Shown: positions 16,379-26,458, counted from the stretch's first letter. The stretch is DNA of 42,153 nt from Tannerellaceae bacterium (GCA_031264865.1 JAISDJ010000291.1:1-42153), one strand, 5' to 3'. Program-made: numbers and translations. Notes: generated by a model from the sequence alone, not told the origin.

Positions 16379-17122
16379 ATGAATGAGTCGTTACATAGCC
16401 TGGGCGAGTATGTGTTGTTGATGAAAAAAGCGATTGCTATTCCCGACCGTTGGAGCATGTTTTTCAAACAATTGATCAGAGAAATATACAAGCTTGGAGT
16501 TGATTCGCTTTGGATTGTTATCATTATATCTATCTTTATCGGTACGGTAATTGCTATCCAGATATCATTGAATATAAATACGCCGTTAATTCCTAAATTT
16601 ACAATAGGATATACTACACGTGAGATTATATTACTGGAATTTTCATCTTCTATTATGTGTTTGATCCTGGCCGGAAAGGTGGGGAGCAATATCGCTTCGG
16701 AAATAGGGACTATGCGGATTACCGAACAGATCGACGCGATGGCGATTATGGGAGTCAATTCGGCGAATTTTCTTATTATGCCTAAAATCGTTGGCCTGAT
16801 GTTGTTTATTCCCGTACTTGTTGTCTTTAGTATGTTTACCGGAATAATCGGAGGAATTGCCGCCAGTTACTTAGATACAAATATGACACCTTCTTCCTTT
16901 GAGTATGGATTGCAATTTTATTTTAATCCTTTTTATATTTGGTATTCTATCATAAAATCAGTTGTGTACGCTTTTATCATATCATCCATTGCGGCCTATT
17001 ATGGCTATAATGTAAAAGGTGGTGCGCTCGATGTTGGTAAAGCCAGTACGAATGCTGTCGTAATGAGCAGTATTATGATTTTACTGGCCGACGTAATTAT
17101 GACCCACTTAATGCTTACGTAA
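16379..17122 (+). CDS. mlaE: MlaE-type ABC transporter permease
   Basis: A 247-residue permease of the MlaE/YrbE family, the inner-membrane part of the transporter that moves phospholipids between inner and outer membrane. Five or so hydrophobic segments are seen, with the family features GTVIAIQ in the first helix, ILAGKVGSNIASEIGTMRITEQIDAM (in two parts: ILAGKVGSNIASEIG, TMRITEQIDAM) and NAVVMSSIMILLADVI at the end. The coupling-helix segment EIGTMRITEQIDAM is diagnostic. It is followed after one base by the ATPase gene; the substrate-binding MlaD gene is not adjacent. Confidence 0.92.
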   Translation: MNESLHSLGEYVLLMKKAIAIPDRWSMFFKQLIREIYKLGVDSLWIVIIISIFIGTVIAIQISLNINTPLIPKFTIGYTTREIILLEFSSSIMCLILAGKVGSNIASEIGTMRITEQIDAMAIMGVNSANFLIMPKIVGLMLFIPVLVVFSMFTGIIGGIAASYLDTNMTPSSFEYGLQFYFNPFYIWYSIIKSVVYAFIISSIAAYYGYNVKGGALDVGKASTNAVVMSSIMILLADVIMTHLMLT

Positions 17123-17123
17123 C

Positions 17124-17894
17124 ATGATTGAAGTTAAACATCTTTCCAAATCATTTGAAGGGCGAATCGTTTTACATGATATCAGCGCTGTTTTTGAAAC
17201 CGGTAAAACGAATCTGATTATTGGACAGAGTGGATCGGGAAAAACGGTTTTACTGAAAAACAGCATCGGATTGATACTCCCCGACTCCGGAGAGATCTTT
17301 TATGATGGCCGGAAACTGATTGGCATGGGGAAGAAGGAGTTAAATATACTTCGCCGCGAGATGGGTATGCTGTTTCAAGGATCTGCTTTGTTCGATAGCA
17401 TGACTGTTCTGGAGAATGTGATGTTTCCTTTGGATATGTTTTCCAAAGATTCGTATAAAGAGCGTGAAAAACGGGCAATGTTTTGCCTTGAACGTGTTAA
17501 TCTTCTTGATGCCGAACATCTTTATCCGTCTGAAATAAGTGGAGGGATGATGAAACGGGCGGCAATAGCGCGGGCGATTGCACTAAATCCACGCTATTTG
17601 TTTTGCGATGAGCCTAACTCAGGATTGGATCCGAAGACAGCCTTATTGATTGATGATCTTATTCATGATATTACAGTGGAATATAAAATGACAACGATCA
17701 TCAATACACATGATATGAACTCCGTTATCAATATCGGCGAGAATATCGTTTTTATTAAAGAAGGTATAAAGGAATGGCAAGGTGACAAACACCAGGTAAT
17801 GAATTCAAACAATCAAGCCCTGAACGATTTTATCTTCGCTTCCGATTTATTTAAGAAAATTAAGGATGCTGAGAACCAGGCAGAAGAAGGATAA
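17124..17894 (+). CDS. mlaF: MlaF-type ABC transporter ATPase
   Basis: A 256-residue ATPase that powers the MlaE permease. Walker A GQSGSGKT (about 34-41), signature ISGGMMKRAAIARA, Walker B LFCDEP with NSGLDP following, and the H-loop histidine in NTHDMNSV are all present. The SGGM variant of the signature (in place of SGGQ) is the form usual in MlaF. It starts one base after mlaE and ends at the palindromic element at 17898. Confidence 0.93.
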   Translation: MIEVKHLSKSFEGRIVLHDISAVFETGKTNLIIGQSGSGKTVLLKNSIGLILPDSGEIFYDGRKLIGMGKKELNILRREMGMLFQGSALFDSMTVLENVMFPLDMFSKDSYKEREKRAMFCLERVNLLDAEHLYPSEISGGMMKRAAIARAIALNPRYLFCDEPNSGLDPKTALLIDDLIHDITVEYKMTTIINTHDMNSVINIGENIVFIKEGIKEWQGDKHQVMNSNNQALNDFIFASDLFKKIKDAENQAEEG

Positions 17895-17897
17895 TAG

Positions 17898-17941
17898 AAT
17901 TGAAAGTTGAAAATAGAACGAATCATTTTCAACTTTCAATT
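17898..17941. repeat. palindromic element A, terminator-like
   Basis: Seventeen-base perfect stem: AATTGAAAGTTGAAAAT (17898-17914) with ATTTTCAACTTTCAATT (17925-17941), 10-base loop. It lies between the convergent ends of mlaF and metK and probably stops transcription both ways. The core GAAAGTTGAAAAT recurs at 37417. Confidence 0.85.
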
Positions 17942-17950
17942 TTCAATTTT

Positions 17951-19237
17951 TCAAAGATTAAAGGCTTCTTTTACCTTTGAAACGTAGTCTAATTTTTCCC
18001 AGGTAAATAATTCCACCTCTATTGTTACCGGTGTAGGATTATAACGTGAGTTGAATGTTTTTGTTTTTATCTCCGGTTTACGTCCCATATGTCCGTATGA
18101 AGCCGTTTCCAAATAGATTGGATTGCGTAATAGTAAACGTTCTTCGATGGCTTTAGGGCGCATATCAAATAATTGTCCGACTTTAGATGCAATTTCGCCA
18201 TCACTAAGGTTCACTTTGGAACGTCCATAGGTGTTAACGAAGATATTCATGGGTTGAGCTACACCAATAGCATAAGACACTTGTACCAAGATTTCGTCGG
18301 AAACCCCTGCTGCAACAAGGTTTTTTGCAATATGACGGGCTGCATATGCAGCCGAACGGTCTACTTTCGAAGGGTCTTTGCCGGAGAAGGCGCCACCACC
18401 GTGCGCTCCTTTGCCGCCATACGTGTCGACGATAATCTTCCGCCCTGTCAATCCCGTATCTCCGTGAGGCCCACCAATAACAAACTTTCCGGTAGGATTA
18501 ACATGATAGGTAATATTGTCGTTAAATAATGCTTGTACATGAGTAGGATAGGAAGCTTTTACACGGGGAATAAGGATATTCTTTACATCGAGGGCAATGC
18601 GTTGTTGCATGGCATTATCGGCTTCTTCCTGTGTAATTCCTTTCGGTTCGATAAATTCGTCGTGTTGTGTAGAGATGACAATTGTATCAATACGTCGGGG
18701 CGAACCGTTATCTTGGTATTCAATCGTAACCTGGCTTTTTGCATCCGGACGTAGGTAAGGCATCAATCCCGGTTCATTTTTACGTATAGATGCCAGCTCT
18801 TGTAACAAGCTATGCGACAAGTCTAATGCCAGAGGCATATAGTTGTCAGTTTCATTGGTTGCATAACCGAACATCATACCTTGGTCGCCAGCGCCTTGAT
18901 CGTATGGATCTTTGCGTTCTACGCCACGGTTTATATCCCCACTTTGTTCGTGAATGGATGAAAATACACCGCATGATTTGGCTTCAAATTGATATTCGCT
19001 TTTAGTATAGCCGATTTGTTCGATTACATGACGTGCCACTTCTTGTACATCTACATAGGCACTTGATTTAACTTCTCCAGCCAGCACAACCTGTCCGGTT
19101 GTGACAAGGGTTTCGCAGGCTACTTTAGCGTTTCGGTCGTAGGCCAGAAACTCATCAAGTAAAGCATCCGATATTTGATCGGCTACTTTATCGGGGTGCC
19201 CTTCAGACACCGATTCGGAGGTAAATAAATAACTCAT
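17951..19237 (-). CDS. metK: S-adenosylmethionine synthetase
   Basis: A 428-residue MetK, which makes SAM from methionine and ATP in the cytoplasm. Seen: [15 protein letters not shown] with the ATP-binding histidine near the N-terminus, [12 protein letters not shown], the P-loop-like [16 protein letters not shown], and the C-terminal [10 protein letters not shown]. It is longer than the E. coli enzyme (384) because of insertions usual in Bacteroidetes. SAM made here feeds the radical-SAM and methyl enzymes, including MiaB and MtaB in this window. It is preceded by a leader of about 210 bases. Confidence 0.98.
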   Translation of the reverse strand: MSYLFTSESVSEGHPDKVADQISDALLDEFLAYDRNAKVACETLVTTGQVVLAGEVKSSAYVDVQEVARHVIEQIGYTKSEYQFEAKSCGVFSSIHEQSGDINRGVERKDPYDQGAGDQGMMFGYATNETDNYMPLALDLSHSLLQELASIRKNEPGLMPYLRPDAKSQVTIEYQDNGSPRRIDTIVISTQHDEFIEPKGITQEEADNAMQQRIALDVKNILIPRVKASYPTHVQALFNDNITYHVNPTGKFVIGGPHGDTGLTGRKIIVDTYGGKGAHGGGAFSGKDPSKVDRSAAYAARHIAKNLVAAGVSDEILVQVSYAIGVAQPMNIFVNTYGRSKVNLSDGEIASKVGQLFDMRPKAIEERLLLRNPIYLETASYGHMGRKPEIKTKTFNSRYNPTPVTIEVELFTWEKLDYVSKVKEAFNL

Positions 19238-19447
19238 TTTTTAATTGGTTTAATATTTAAAAAGATAGTAAAGCTTTCATCAGCTTTAGGTTGTTTTTTT
19301 GAATTGAAGGGGGGAGGTTACATAAACTTGCCTAAGGACGGCAATAAGAAAGGCTTATTGTTTTTAGCATTTTTTTCCTGTGGTTGCAAGCAAATCAAAT
19401 CTGTCCACATCAATTCGGCGGTAAATATAGGTAATTTTTTGTAATAA
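19238..19447 (-). promoter_or_regulatory. long, possibly structured metK leader
   Basis: A -7-like TATATTTA (minus strand, 19429-19422) would give a leader of about 175 bases. In RNA order it can form AATAAG/CTTATT, TTGCC/GGCAA and AAAGCT/AGCTTT hairpins and contains a run of six C. I cannot match it to a known SAM riboswitch. Confidence 0.35.
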
Positions 19448-19915
19448 CTATAATAAAGGAAGAGAAAAATATAGTTCGCCGATGGTCTTTTTCAGCGTAG
19501 GATGTTTCAGCGTAGCGGCTATTTCGGCTAAAGGCCCTAATACAAAATTTCGTTTATGCATCAACGGATGAGGGATTGTTAATTCGTTCGTTTGGATAAT
19601 AACGTCTTCATACATAAGAATATCTATATCAATGATCCGGTCTTTGTACGAACCATTGCTTTTTTCTTTTCGCCCCATTTCCAGCTCAATTTGTTTGGTT
19701 ATGTCGAGTAATTCGAATGGGTCTGACTGGGTTTCGAGGATAATCGCAGCATTGAGGAAGGTGTTTCCCGATTCAAATCCCCAAGGTTGGGTTTCATATA
19801 GATTTGAAAGGGCGAGAATTTCTCCCGCCCTTTCAGCCAACAACCCGGCGGCTGTTGTCATATTTGTTTTTTTGTCTCCTAAATTTGTTCCAAGACTCAG
19901 ATAAGCAGTTGCCAT
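19448..19915 (-). CDS. folK: 6-hydroxymethyl-7,8-dihydropterin pyrophosphokinase
   Basis: A 155-residue HPPK, which transfers pyrophosphate from ATP to hydroxymethyl-dihydropterin in folate synthesis. Seen: LSLGTNLGDK near the start, the pterin region ETQPWGFESGNTFLNAA, and the metal/ATP signature YKDRIIDIDIL followed by HPLMHKRNFVLGPLAEIA. Typical length. It follows queA by 21 bases. Confidence 0.95.
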   Translation of the reverse strand: MATAYLSLGTNLGDKKTNMTTAAGLLAERAGEILALSNLYETQPWGFESGNTFLNAAIILETQSDPFELLDITKQIELEMGRKEKSNGSYKDRIIDIDILMYEDVIIQTNELTIPHPLMHKRNFVLGPLAEIAATLKHPTLKKTIGELYFSLPLL

Positions 19916-19936
19916 CCGTCTCCTTTCTTTTTAGAT

Positions 19937-20986
19937 TTAGATAATTAACATGGCGTCGCCATAAGCGCCAAAGTTATATTTCTCATTGACAGCTGTTTTA
20001 TAAGCATCCATTATTAAGTCGTAACCACCGAAAGAGGCTGTCATCATCAATAATGTAGAAAGAGGCAAGTGAAAATTTGTAACCATGCTTGATGCCACGC
20101 TGAAGTCGTATGGAGGAAATATAAACTTATTGGTCCATCCCTCAAACTCTTTTAATCGTCCGTCGGTACTTACTGCCGTTTCAATCGCTCGCATAACCGA
20201 TGTTCCTACGGCACAAATCCGACGGTTTCCGTCTTTACCTTCATTAACGATTTTTACAACTTCTGTATTCACTGTCATTTGTTCGGAATCCATTTTGTGT
20301 TTGGTAAGGTCTTCTACGTCTATTTCACGGAAATTTCCCAGACCGGAGTGGACTGTCAAAAATGCAAAACGACAATCTTTTATTTCCAGGCGTTTCATTA
20401 ATTCCCTGCTGAAATGTAAACCTGCCGCCGGAGCAATAACAGCTCCTTCTTCGGAAGCGAAAATATTTTGATAACGGTCTTCATCTTCCGGTTCAACAGG
20501 GCGATCTATGTATTTGGGTAACGGTGTTTCACCCAAAGCATACAATGATTTTTTAAACTCATCATGGTTTCCGTCGAATAAGAAGCGGAGTGTACGTCCG
20601 CGTGATGTCGTATTGTCTATTACTTCGGCTACCATTGAATCATCTTCTCCGAAGTACAATTTGTTCCCAATGCGGATTTTACGTGCCGGGTCTACCAGCA
20701 CATCCCATAAACGTAAATCTTGATTTAATTCGCGAAGAAGAAAAACTTCAATACGTGCGCCCGTTTTTTCTTTGTTTCCATATAATCGTGCTGGGAATAC
20801 TTTTGTGTTATTGAAGATAAATACATCTTTTTCGCCGAAATAGTTCAAAATATCTTTAAATATTTTATGCTCAATTTCGCCTGTTTTACGGTGAACAACC
20901 ATCATTCTTGCTTCATCTCTGTTTTTCGAAGGATGCAGTGCAATGAGTTCGTTCGGAAGATTAAATTTAAATTTTGATAGTTTCAT
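19937..20986 (-). CDS. queA: tRNA preQ1(34) S-adenosylmethionine ribosyltransferase-isomerase
   Basis: A 349-residue QueA, the enzyme that builds epoxyqueuosine at the tRNA wobble position, using SAM as ribose donor. Seen: [23 protein letters not shown] (given here in two parts: [21 protein letters not shown]), [28 protein letters not shown] and [12 protein letters not shown] near the C-terminus. Length normal (342-356). It starts one base after the truB stop. Confidence 0.97.
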   Translation of the reverse strand: MKLSKFKFNLPNELIALHPSKNRDEARMMVVHRKTGEIEHKIFKDILNYFGEKDVFIFNNTKVFPARLYGNKEKTGARIEVFLLRELNQDLRLWDVLVDPARKIRIGNKLYFGEDDSMVAEVIDNTTSRGRTLRFLFDGNHDEFKKSLYALGETPLPKYIDRPVEPEDEDRYQNIFASEEGAVIAPAAGLHFSRELMKRLEIKDCRFAFLTVHSGLGNFREIDVEDLTKHKMDSEQMTVNTEVVKIVNEGKDGNRRICAVGTSVMRAIETAVSTDGRLKEFEGWTNKFIFPPYDFSVASSMVTNFHLPLSTLLMMTASFGGYDLIMDAYKTAVNEKYNFGAYGDAMLII

Positions 20987-20987
20987 A

Positions 20988-21695
20988 TTATATGTTTTCT
21001 TTTGTTTCTATCTTAATACTATCTAAAAAAGAGTCGATATCTTCCGGATTCATACACATAGCAAGTGTTATATCACCAATACGTGTACGCTCTAATGCAG
21101 TCAGGTGTGCGCCCGAATCAAGCGCTTCGCCGATATCACGGGCTAATGCACGGATATAGGTCCCTTTGCTGCATACCACTCTTATTTTAATAATAGGTAT
21201 ATCGCACTCCAATAGTTCCAATTCGTCTATAACTAAGGTTTTGGGTTTAAGTTCAACGTCACGTCCTTTACGGGCGAATTTATAGGCCCTTCTGCCATTG
21301 ACTTTTACCGCCGAAAAAACAGGCGGCGTTTGTTGAATGGTTCCGGTAAATTGTGAAAGAACTTCTTTTACCTTTTCGCAAGTAATATGTTCTGTCGGGT
21401 ATACCGCATCAACCTCTCTCTCCAAATCGAACGACGGGGTTGTTTCTCCCAATTTAAGTGTTGCCACGTATTCTTTTGTTTGGTATTGAAACTCATCAAT
21501 GCGTTTGGTAGCCTTTCCCGTACAAAGAATCATGACACCTGTAGCCAACGGATCTAATGTTCCGGCATGTCCGACTTTTATTTTCTTTACATCTAATTTT
21601 CGCGATAGTTTATAGCGAAATCTATTTACTAAATCGAAAGAGGTCCACTTTAACGGCTTATTGAAATAAAGTACCTCTCCTGAAAAAAAATCCAT
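20988..21695 (-). CDS. truB: tRNA pseudouridine(55) synthase
   Basis: A 235-residue TruB, which makes pseudouridine 55 in the T loop of tRNA. The catalytic aspartate is Asp48 in [12 protein letters not shown]. Other family marks are [13 protein letters not shown] at the start, [17 protein letters not shown], and [15 protein letters not shown]. The C-terminal PUA domain of the longer E. coli form is absent, as usual in Bacteroidetes. Its ATG shares one base with the uppP stop (TAATG). Confidence 0.97.
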   Translation of the reverse strand: MDFFSGEVLYFNKPLKWTSFDLVNRFRYKLSRKLDVKKIKVGHAGTLDPLATGVMILCTGKATKRIDEFQYQTKEYVATLKLGETTPSFDLEREVDAVYPTEHITCEKVKEVLSQFTGTIQQTPPVFSAVKVNGRRAYKFARKGRDVELKPKTLVIDELELLECDIPIIKIRVVCSKGTYIRALARDIGEALDSGAHLTALERTRIGDITLAMCMNPEDIDSFLDSIKIETKENI

Positions 21696-22531
21696 TAAAT
21701 AACCTGTAAATTACGTCCTGTTAACATCAATACTAATATAATACCCCCCACTACAATACGATAGTAGCCAAATGCCTTAAAACCATACTTCGTTACATAT
21801 CCGATAAAGAATTTGATGGCAAGCATAGCAACAATAAAAGCAACTATGTTTCCAATAACCAATGCCGGCATGTTTTGGCTTAATACTTTCGAACCGCCTG
21901 GTTCCAGAAAGAGTTTAAGCATCTTGTAAGCTGTTGCTGCAAACATCGTAGGAACAGCTAAAAAAAAAGAAAACTCCGCTGCTGTTTTGCGTGATAATTT
22001 TTGTGCCATACCTCCTACAATTGTAGCCATGGAACGAGAAACTCCCGGAATCATAGCGATACATTGAAATAATCCGATATAAAAAGCTTTCTTTTCTGTA
22101 ATTTCCTGAGATTTGTCGGGATGGTTGAATAATTTGTCAACAAACAACATGAAGATACCGCCAACAATCAGCATGGAGGCCACCACCCAAACATTTTCGA
22201 GCATACTATCAATAAAATCACTGCAAAGAAAACCTATTACAGCAGCAGGAATGAAAGCAACCAGCAGTTTCCAATAAAAATCATATATATGAAGAAAACT
22301 TTTTAAGCCGGTAACTTTTCCTTCGTTCAAGTGAAAAAAACGTTTCCAATATAAACAAACAACCGAAAGAATAGCTCCAAACTGAATAATTACAGTAAAA
22401 GCTTTTACAAAATCCGTACTTTCAATACCCAACAAGTTTTGTGTTATTATCATATGTCCGGTAGACGATACCGGAAGAAATTCCGTAAGCCCTTCTACTA
22501 TAGCAATAATAATAACTTCTATAGTACTCAT
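21695..22531 (-). CDS. uppP: undecaprenyl-diphosphatase
   Basis: A 278-residue BacA/UppP, the integral membrane enzyme that recycles the lipid carrier of peptidoglycan synthesis and confers bacitracin resistance. The active-site signatures [14 protein letters not shown] (13-26) and PGVSRS (161-166) are both intact. About eight hydrophobic segments. It is joined to its neighbours by TAATG overlaps on both sides, so it is translationally coupled with DUF3098 and truB. Confidence 0.97.
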   Translation of the reverse strand: MSTIEVIIIAIVEGLTEFLPVSSTGHMIITQNLLGIESTDFVKAFTVIIQFGAILSVVCLYWKRFFHLNEGKVTGLKSFLHIYDFYWKLLVAFIPAAVIGFLCSDFIDSMLENVWVVASMLIVGGIFMLFVDKLFNHPDKSQEITEKKAFYIGLFQCIAMIPGVSRSMATIVGGMAQKLSRKTAAEFSFFLAVPTMFAATAYKMLKLFLEPGGSKVLSQNMPALVIGNIVAFIVAMLAIKFFIGYVTKYGFKAFGYYRIVVGGIILVLMLTGRNLQVI

Positions 22532-22770
22532 TAGGCTGCTTTTTTATCTTTACTATTCTTTAAAATAGCGGCTATCATTAATCCGAAACCAATCATACAA
22601 ACGACAGGTGCTACTACGATTCGGTTCGTGCTGAATATCGCCGGATTAAACGATACCCCATCTTCGGAACTGCCACCACTCATCAACGCGAAACCAATAA
22701 TTATAATTACTACCGAAATAGCAATCATTATAAAATTCTCTTTACCAAAAGCAAAATCTTCTTTACCCAT
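22531..22770 (-). CDS. DUF3098 small membrane protein
   Basis: A 79-residue protein with two membrane helices (about 13-30 and 52-70), a short Ser/Gly-rich loop between them and a Lys-rich tail. This is the DUF3098 family, which in Bacteroidetes lies between ftsX and uppP. No function is known; the conserved place suggests a link with the envelope or FtsX. It begins 14 bases after ftsX and overlaps the start of uppP by one base. Confidence 0.85.
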   Translation of the reverse strand: MGKEDFAFGKENFIMIAISVVIIIIGFALMSGGSSEDGVSFNPAIFSTNRIVVAPVVCMIGFGLMIAAILKNSKDKKAA

Positions 22771-22784
22771 TTGTTAGTATGTTT

Positions 22785-23663
22785 TTATATATAATACATT
22801 TTATCAGCTTTCATGCTTAGATACTTGTTTACGGCAAAGTAAGTAGCTATAACCGAAAGCAGGATGCCCATTACAAAGATCGAAAGAAATACGAGTATCA
22901 GTAAACCCGTATCAAGCATTTGCACAAATCCCGATAACTCATTTTGCAGATAATATAACGCACCGATAAGCATCAATATTGCCAGGATAGAAGCTAAAAT
23001 GCCGCTTATGATATTGTAATTTATAAATGGTCGGCGGATAAAATCGGCAGTAGCCCCCACTAATTGCATCGTGTGAATAAGAAATCGTTTGGAATATATC
23101 AGCAATCGGATCGTATTACTGATAAGTACAAATGAAATGACCATTAATATAAGCGCCAATGTAAGCAATACAACGCTTACCCGTTTCATATTCTCGTTTA
23201 CTATCTGCATCATATCTTTACGATATAAAAGCTCTGAGACGGAGGTATATGATTTGATTTTTCGTTCAATAACCTGTAAACTATCCTCATTGGCATACTC
23301 GGAATAAAGTTTAACCTCAATAGATGCTTGCAACGGGTTATAACCAAGAAAAATTTCGGGATTCTCTCCCAGTTCTTCCTCCAGTTCCTTTGCAGCCTGT
23401 TCTTTCGAAATATATTCGGTAGATTTAATGAAAGGCAGATTGTTGAGGTTTTTCTCGATGCGTTTGATCTCAGCTTCGTTTTGTTCATCTTTCAATATGA
23501 CAGAAAAAGAGATGTTTTCTTTCACATAGTTAGATAGTTTATTACCCAGCAAGCTTAATAAGAAAATCAGCCCTAGAAGAAATAGGACTAAAGCAATACT
23601 AATAGTAGAAGTAAAACGGGAATTAAAAAAAGAAACAGAATTAATCTTTTTATTTTCAGCCAT
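22785..23663 (-). CDS. ftsX: cell-division protein FtsX
   Basis: A 292-residue FtsX, the membrane partner of FtsE, which activates peptidoglycan hydrolases during division. One N-terminal helix (TISIALVLFLLGLIFLLSLLG region), a periplasmic domain with FLGYNPLQASIEVKL, and three helices in the C-terminal half. It is of the permease-like cell-division type. The frame can be extended 10 codons to a TTG at 23693, but the ATG at 23663 (MAENKKINSVSFFNSRF) fits the Bacteroidales start. ftsE is not adjacent. It heads a minus-strand operon reaching folK. Confidence 0.93.
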   Translation of the reverse strand: MAENKKINSVSFFNSRFTSTISIALVLFLLGLIFLLSLLGNKLSNYVKENISFSVILKDEQNEAEIKRIEKNLNNLPFIKSTEYISKEQAAKELEEELGENPEIFLGYNPLQASIEVKLYSEYANEDSLQVIERKIKSYTSVSELLYRKDMMQIVNENMKRVSVVLLTLALILMVISFVLISNTIRLLIYSKRFLIHTMQLVGATADFIRRPFINYNIISGILASILAILMLIGALYYLQNELSGFVQMLDTGLLILVFLSIFVMGILLSVIATYFAVNKYLSMKADKMYYI

Positions 23664-23931
23664 CAGACGTACACTATAATTATTATTAAACAAATTAAGG
23701 AAACCCGTAAGGATACAGATCCCCCAAATTTTTGCAAAAGAACGAATTATTTATGTAAATACCTATCGTTTTCATTTATTTAACCAAGTCCGTCATGTTA
23801 TATATTAAAAAATTTCATGCCTGCCTTTTCTCAAAAAGGTGAGTATCTTTTCAAAAAAGGCTTGTCGTATTAATTTCAAGAGGTGAACGTTTTTTTTAGG
23901 AGATAACTTAGGGACGTTTGCGGAAATTTAC

Positions 23932-23939
23932 TACTTTTG
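23932..23939 (+). promoter_or_regulatory. -7 box of the S51 peptidase promoter
   Basis: TACTTTTG is an exact -7 match about 32 bases before the ATG. The only TTTG nearby (23917) is too close to be its -33 partner. Confidence 0.4.
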
Positions 23940-23970
23940 CTATAGCAATGACAACTTATTGAGCAACAGG

Positions 23971-25155
23971 ATGATGAAACAAAGAATAGTAGCTTTCCTT
24001 ATACTTTTAGTATTTTCTGTTATAGGAATGAAAAGTTTAAAAGCACAGCAAAATACCGGTAAAGAAAACGAGACTATTTTTATTTGGGGAGGTGATATTA
24101 ATTTAAAGTTTGTTGAATACATTGCGGATCTGACGGCGAAAGAAAATCCTAAAATCTGCTATTTGCCGACTGCAAGCGCCGACAATCAGGATAACATTAA
24201 CTATTGGGGGAGTATTTGTAACGAATTAAAATTAGATAGTATTATTCTCAAAGTATGGGTAAGTTCTTCGGAAAAGAATCAATCTTTTGAAGATATCTTA
24301 CTTAACTCTGATGCTATTGTGGTTGGCGGAGGCAATACATTAAATATGCTCGGTATCTGGAAAGCGCAGAGAATAGATACAATTCTGAAAAAAGCGTTGA
24401 AAAAAGGGATAGTCATAGCAGGAGGAAGTGCGGGTTCTATATGCTGGTTTCAAAATGGGATTAGTGACTCCCGCCCTTTACACCTAAGTATCGTCGACGG
24501 ACTTGGTATTTTACCTTATAGCAACTGCCCCCACTATTCGCAGGAAAGCAGAAAGGAATTGTATCATCAGATGATTTTGGAAAGAAAAATACCTTTTGGA
24601 TATGCCAATGATGAATTAGCAGGAATCCTTTTTAAGAATGGGAAAGCTACGGAATTTGTCAGCCAAAGCAATGAACACAACTCCTACTTTGTGAGTATTG
24701 AGAAGGGAAAAATAAAATCACAAAAAGTAGAATCCGGAATTTTATTAAAGAAAAATGCACTCCCGGAAGGCAGTTATTCTTCCTTGTCTGTAAAAAAGAA
24801 AATAAATGATTTATTAGATATCAATGATACATTATCTCCATTAAACGCATATGTATCAGAAATGAAGTCTTCTCTATTAAATAATCCCGATATAAACGAG
24901 GCGAAAAAAAACAAGGTGTTGAATATCGGCATGCAAAAAATATTTGTATACGATAACAAAATAGCCGGAATAGTAAATGATGCTTACCTTGATTCCTGGG
25001 GTTATGGTTTGTGGTACTTTTATAACTGTAAGGGCGTTTGGACAAGTATGGGAGAAGACATTGGCGGCGCAACAGAATTTGACAGTGAAATTGTATTCAG
25101 GGAAAAAGCAAAGATAATTATTAAACGGGCTGAAGAGAGATTAGACTGTCACTAA
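23971..25155 (+). CDS. secreted S51-family (peptidase E/cyanophycinase-like) serine peptidase
   Basis: A 394-residue protein. Signal peptide (1-25, cleavage after SLKA). Residues about 34-230 form a class I glutamine-amidotransferase-like fold of peptidase family S51: VGGGNT, the nucleophile elbow GGSAGS with Ser153, His188 in CPHYS, and Glu215 in YANDELAGI agree with the Ser-His-Glu triad. Family members cut dipeptides with N-terminal Asp or cyanophycin. The last 165 residues (about 230-394) are not part of the usual domain and I cannot assign them; they include SWGYGLWYFYNCKGVW. ATG pair at 23971 and 23974; the TTG at 23959 would not improve the signal peptide. Confidence 0.82.
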   Translation: MMKQRIVAFLILLVFSVIGMKSLKAQQNTGKENETIFIWGGDINLKFVEYIADLTAKENPKICYLPTASADNQDNINYWGSICNELKLDSIILKVWVSSSEKNQSFEDILLNSDAIVVGGGNTLNMLGIWKAQRIDTILKKALKKGIVIAGGSAGSICWFQNGISDSRPLHLSIVDGLGILPYSNCPHYSQESRKELYHQMILERKIPFGYANDELAGILFKNGKATEFVSQSNEHNSYFVSIEKGKIKSQKVESGILLKKNALPEGSYSSLSVKKKINDLLDINDTLSPLNAYVSEMKSSLLNNPDINEAKKNKVLNIGMQKIFVYDNKIAGIVNDAYLDSWGYGLWYFYNCKGVWTSMGEDIGGATEFDSEIVFREKAKIIIKRAEERLDCH

Positions 25156-25189
25156 CAAAGAGTTGGCGTAATGCCGGGTGATTTCTCTA

Positions 25190-25210
25190 TGCATCCATCG
25201 TTCGGATGCA
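25190..25210. repeat. inverted repeat between the peptidase and the propeller lipoprotein
   Basis: TGCATCC (25190-25196) and GGATGCA (25204-25210) pair perfectly around a 7-base loop. No T run follows, so it is not a classic terminator; it could be an operator or RNA hairpin. Confidence 0.5.
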
Positions 25211-25248
25211 ACCAAATTATATATGGGATTAACAAATTGGAAACACAT

Positions 25249-26448
25249 ATGAAAACCATTCAATTTTTTATTGCTGCCACTGTGATGTTTGTATTGGCAT
25301 CTTGCAGTTTAAATCAAGTAAAACAAACAGGTGAACTGACGGCTTCCGTTCGCGAAGCGCTTAATTCGCCAGCTACCTTGCCAATTGCCGATGAAATAGA
25401 ATTGGCTGAATATATTCCCTTGGAAGTGACCGATAATGATGCTTCGCTGATAGACGGTGTAGTGGATTTTGCCATTACAAGTAAATATATTTATGTATTG
25501 GTGAGCAAGGAAGCCCGCATCGTACTGTTCGACCGCCAGGGACATTTCTTGCGCACCTTCCTGCAACAAGGGCAAGGCCCCAACGACTTCCGTGGTATGA
25601 TAGGGTTTATACAAGCCAACGAGGCAAACAATCGTTTCTATGTCATTGGCAGTAAGATGGGTATATATACCTTAGAAGGCGAATTTGTGGAAGACTTTCC
25701 TATAAATCATCCCGTCATCTATGCCCATCATCTCGGCAACAGTCGCATCGGCGCCATTTCCATGCCCTTTATGTCTTTTCAAGACGGTAGCTTTGGCGTT
25801 GGTGTATTTCGTGAAGATGGCGAGACAATAATGACCAAGAACGATTTCTATTCACCGTTAGTGCCCAAAGAGAATTCCGGTTTTACGTTTGGTGTAATGG
25901 GTTCGCCTTCGGATGGCAAACAGTCGGTTTTGTTCAAGATGGCCAGTAACGACACTATTTTTCGCTTATCAGCCGACACCATACAGCCGGCTTTGGTGGC
26001 GGGCTTAGGTAATTCGGACGAAGAGGTAATCCGTGGACTCAATATTCGTGACATTAAAAAATTTCCTGCCGACGGCGATATCTTCGTAACCGATATTCTC
26101 GAGACTCCTCGTCGTTATTACTTACGCATGATGTTGAACAAAAAGTATTATGTGGCTTCGGTAGATAAACAAAGTGGTGAGACGGTGGTAGAACAGTGCG
26201 ATACTCCTGAGGTAGATGCTTCTAACCTGTCCGACTTCAATATACAGTTGGGCATGGTTGGTAGCAAGGGCTACAAACAATTCCCGATATGGGGGCGTAT
26301 TTTAGGCAATAATCTTGTGCAGGTTGTTACACCTTACGAAATAGAGATGTTCAAAAAACAAACAAAAATTGTCATTCCTCAAGAACTTCAAATGAGAGAT
26401 GTGGATGCAAATCCGATCTTTATTATATATAAAGTAAACAAAATTTGA
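25249..26448 (+). CDS. lipoprotein with six-bladed beta-propeller
   Basis: A 399-residue lipoprotein. Lipobox VLASC, Cys19. The mature protein resembles the six-bladed beta-propeller lipoproteins of Bacteroidales (BF3164-like/NHL type): EYIPLEVTDNDASLIDGV, YVLVSKEARIVLFDRQGHFLRTFLQQGQGPNDF (split here at FDRQG) and VASVDKQSGETVVEQCD. The FDRQGHFLRTF with GQGPNDF pair is the signature of this group. Function is unknown; such proteins are thought to bind ligands at the cell surface. The frame is open for 26 codons above, but the lipoprotein start at 25249 is clear. It faces the TonB-receptor gene, convergent, with only 10 bases between. Confidence 0.82.
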   Translation: MKTIQFFIAATVMFVLASCSLNQVKQTGELTASVREALNSPATLPIADEIELAEYIPLEVTDNDASLIDGVVDFAITSKYIYVLVSKEARIVLFDRQGHFLRTFLQQGQGPNDFRGMIGFIQANEANNRFYVIGSKMGIYTLEGEFVEDFPINHPVIYAHHLGNSRIGAISMPFMSFQDGSFGVGVFREDGETIMTKNDFYSPLVPKENSGFTFGVMGSPSDGKQSVLFKMASNDTIFRLSADTIQPALVAGLGNSDEEVIRGLNIRDIKKFPADGDIFVTDILETPRRYYLRMMLNKKYYVASVDKQSGETVVEQCDTPEVDASNLSDFNIQLGMVGSKGYKQFPIWGRILGNNLVQVVTPYEIEMFKKQTKIVIPQELQMRDVDANPIFIIYKVNKI

Positions 26449-26458
26449 TCTTATAATC

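Noticed and set aside
19238..19430. Known SAM riboswitch before metK
   Set aside because: The leader does not show the conserved bases of the SAM-I or SAM-II types that I can recall; kept only as an unassigned leader.
25190..25210. Terminator after the S51 peptidase
   Set aside because: The hairpin has no T run on either side.
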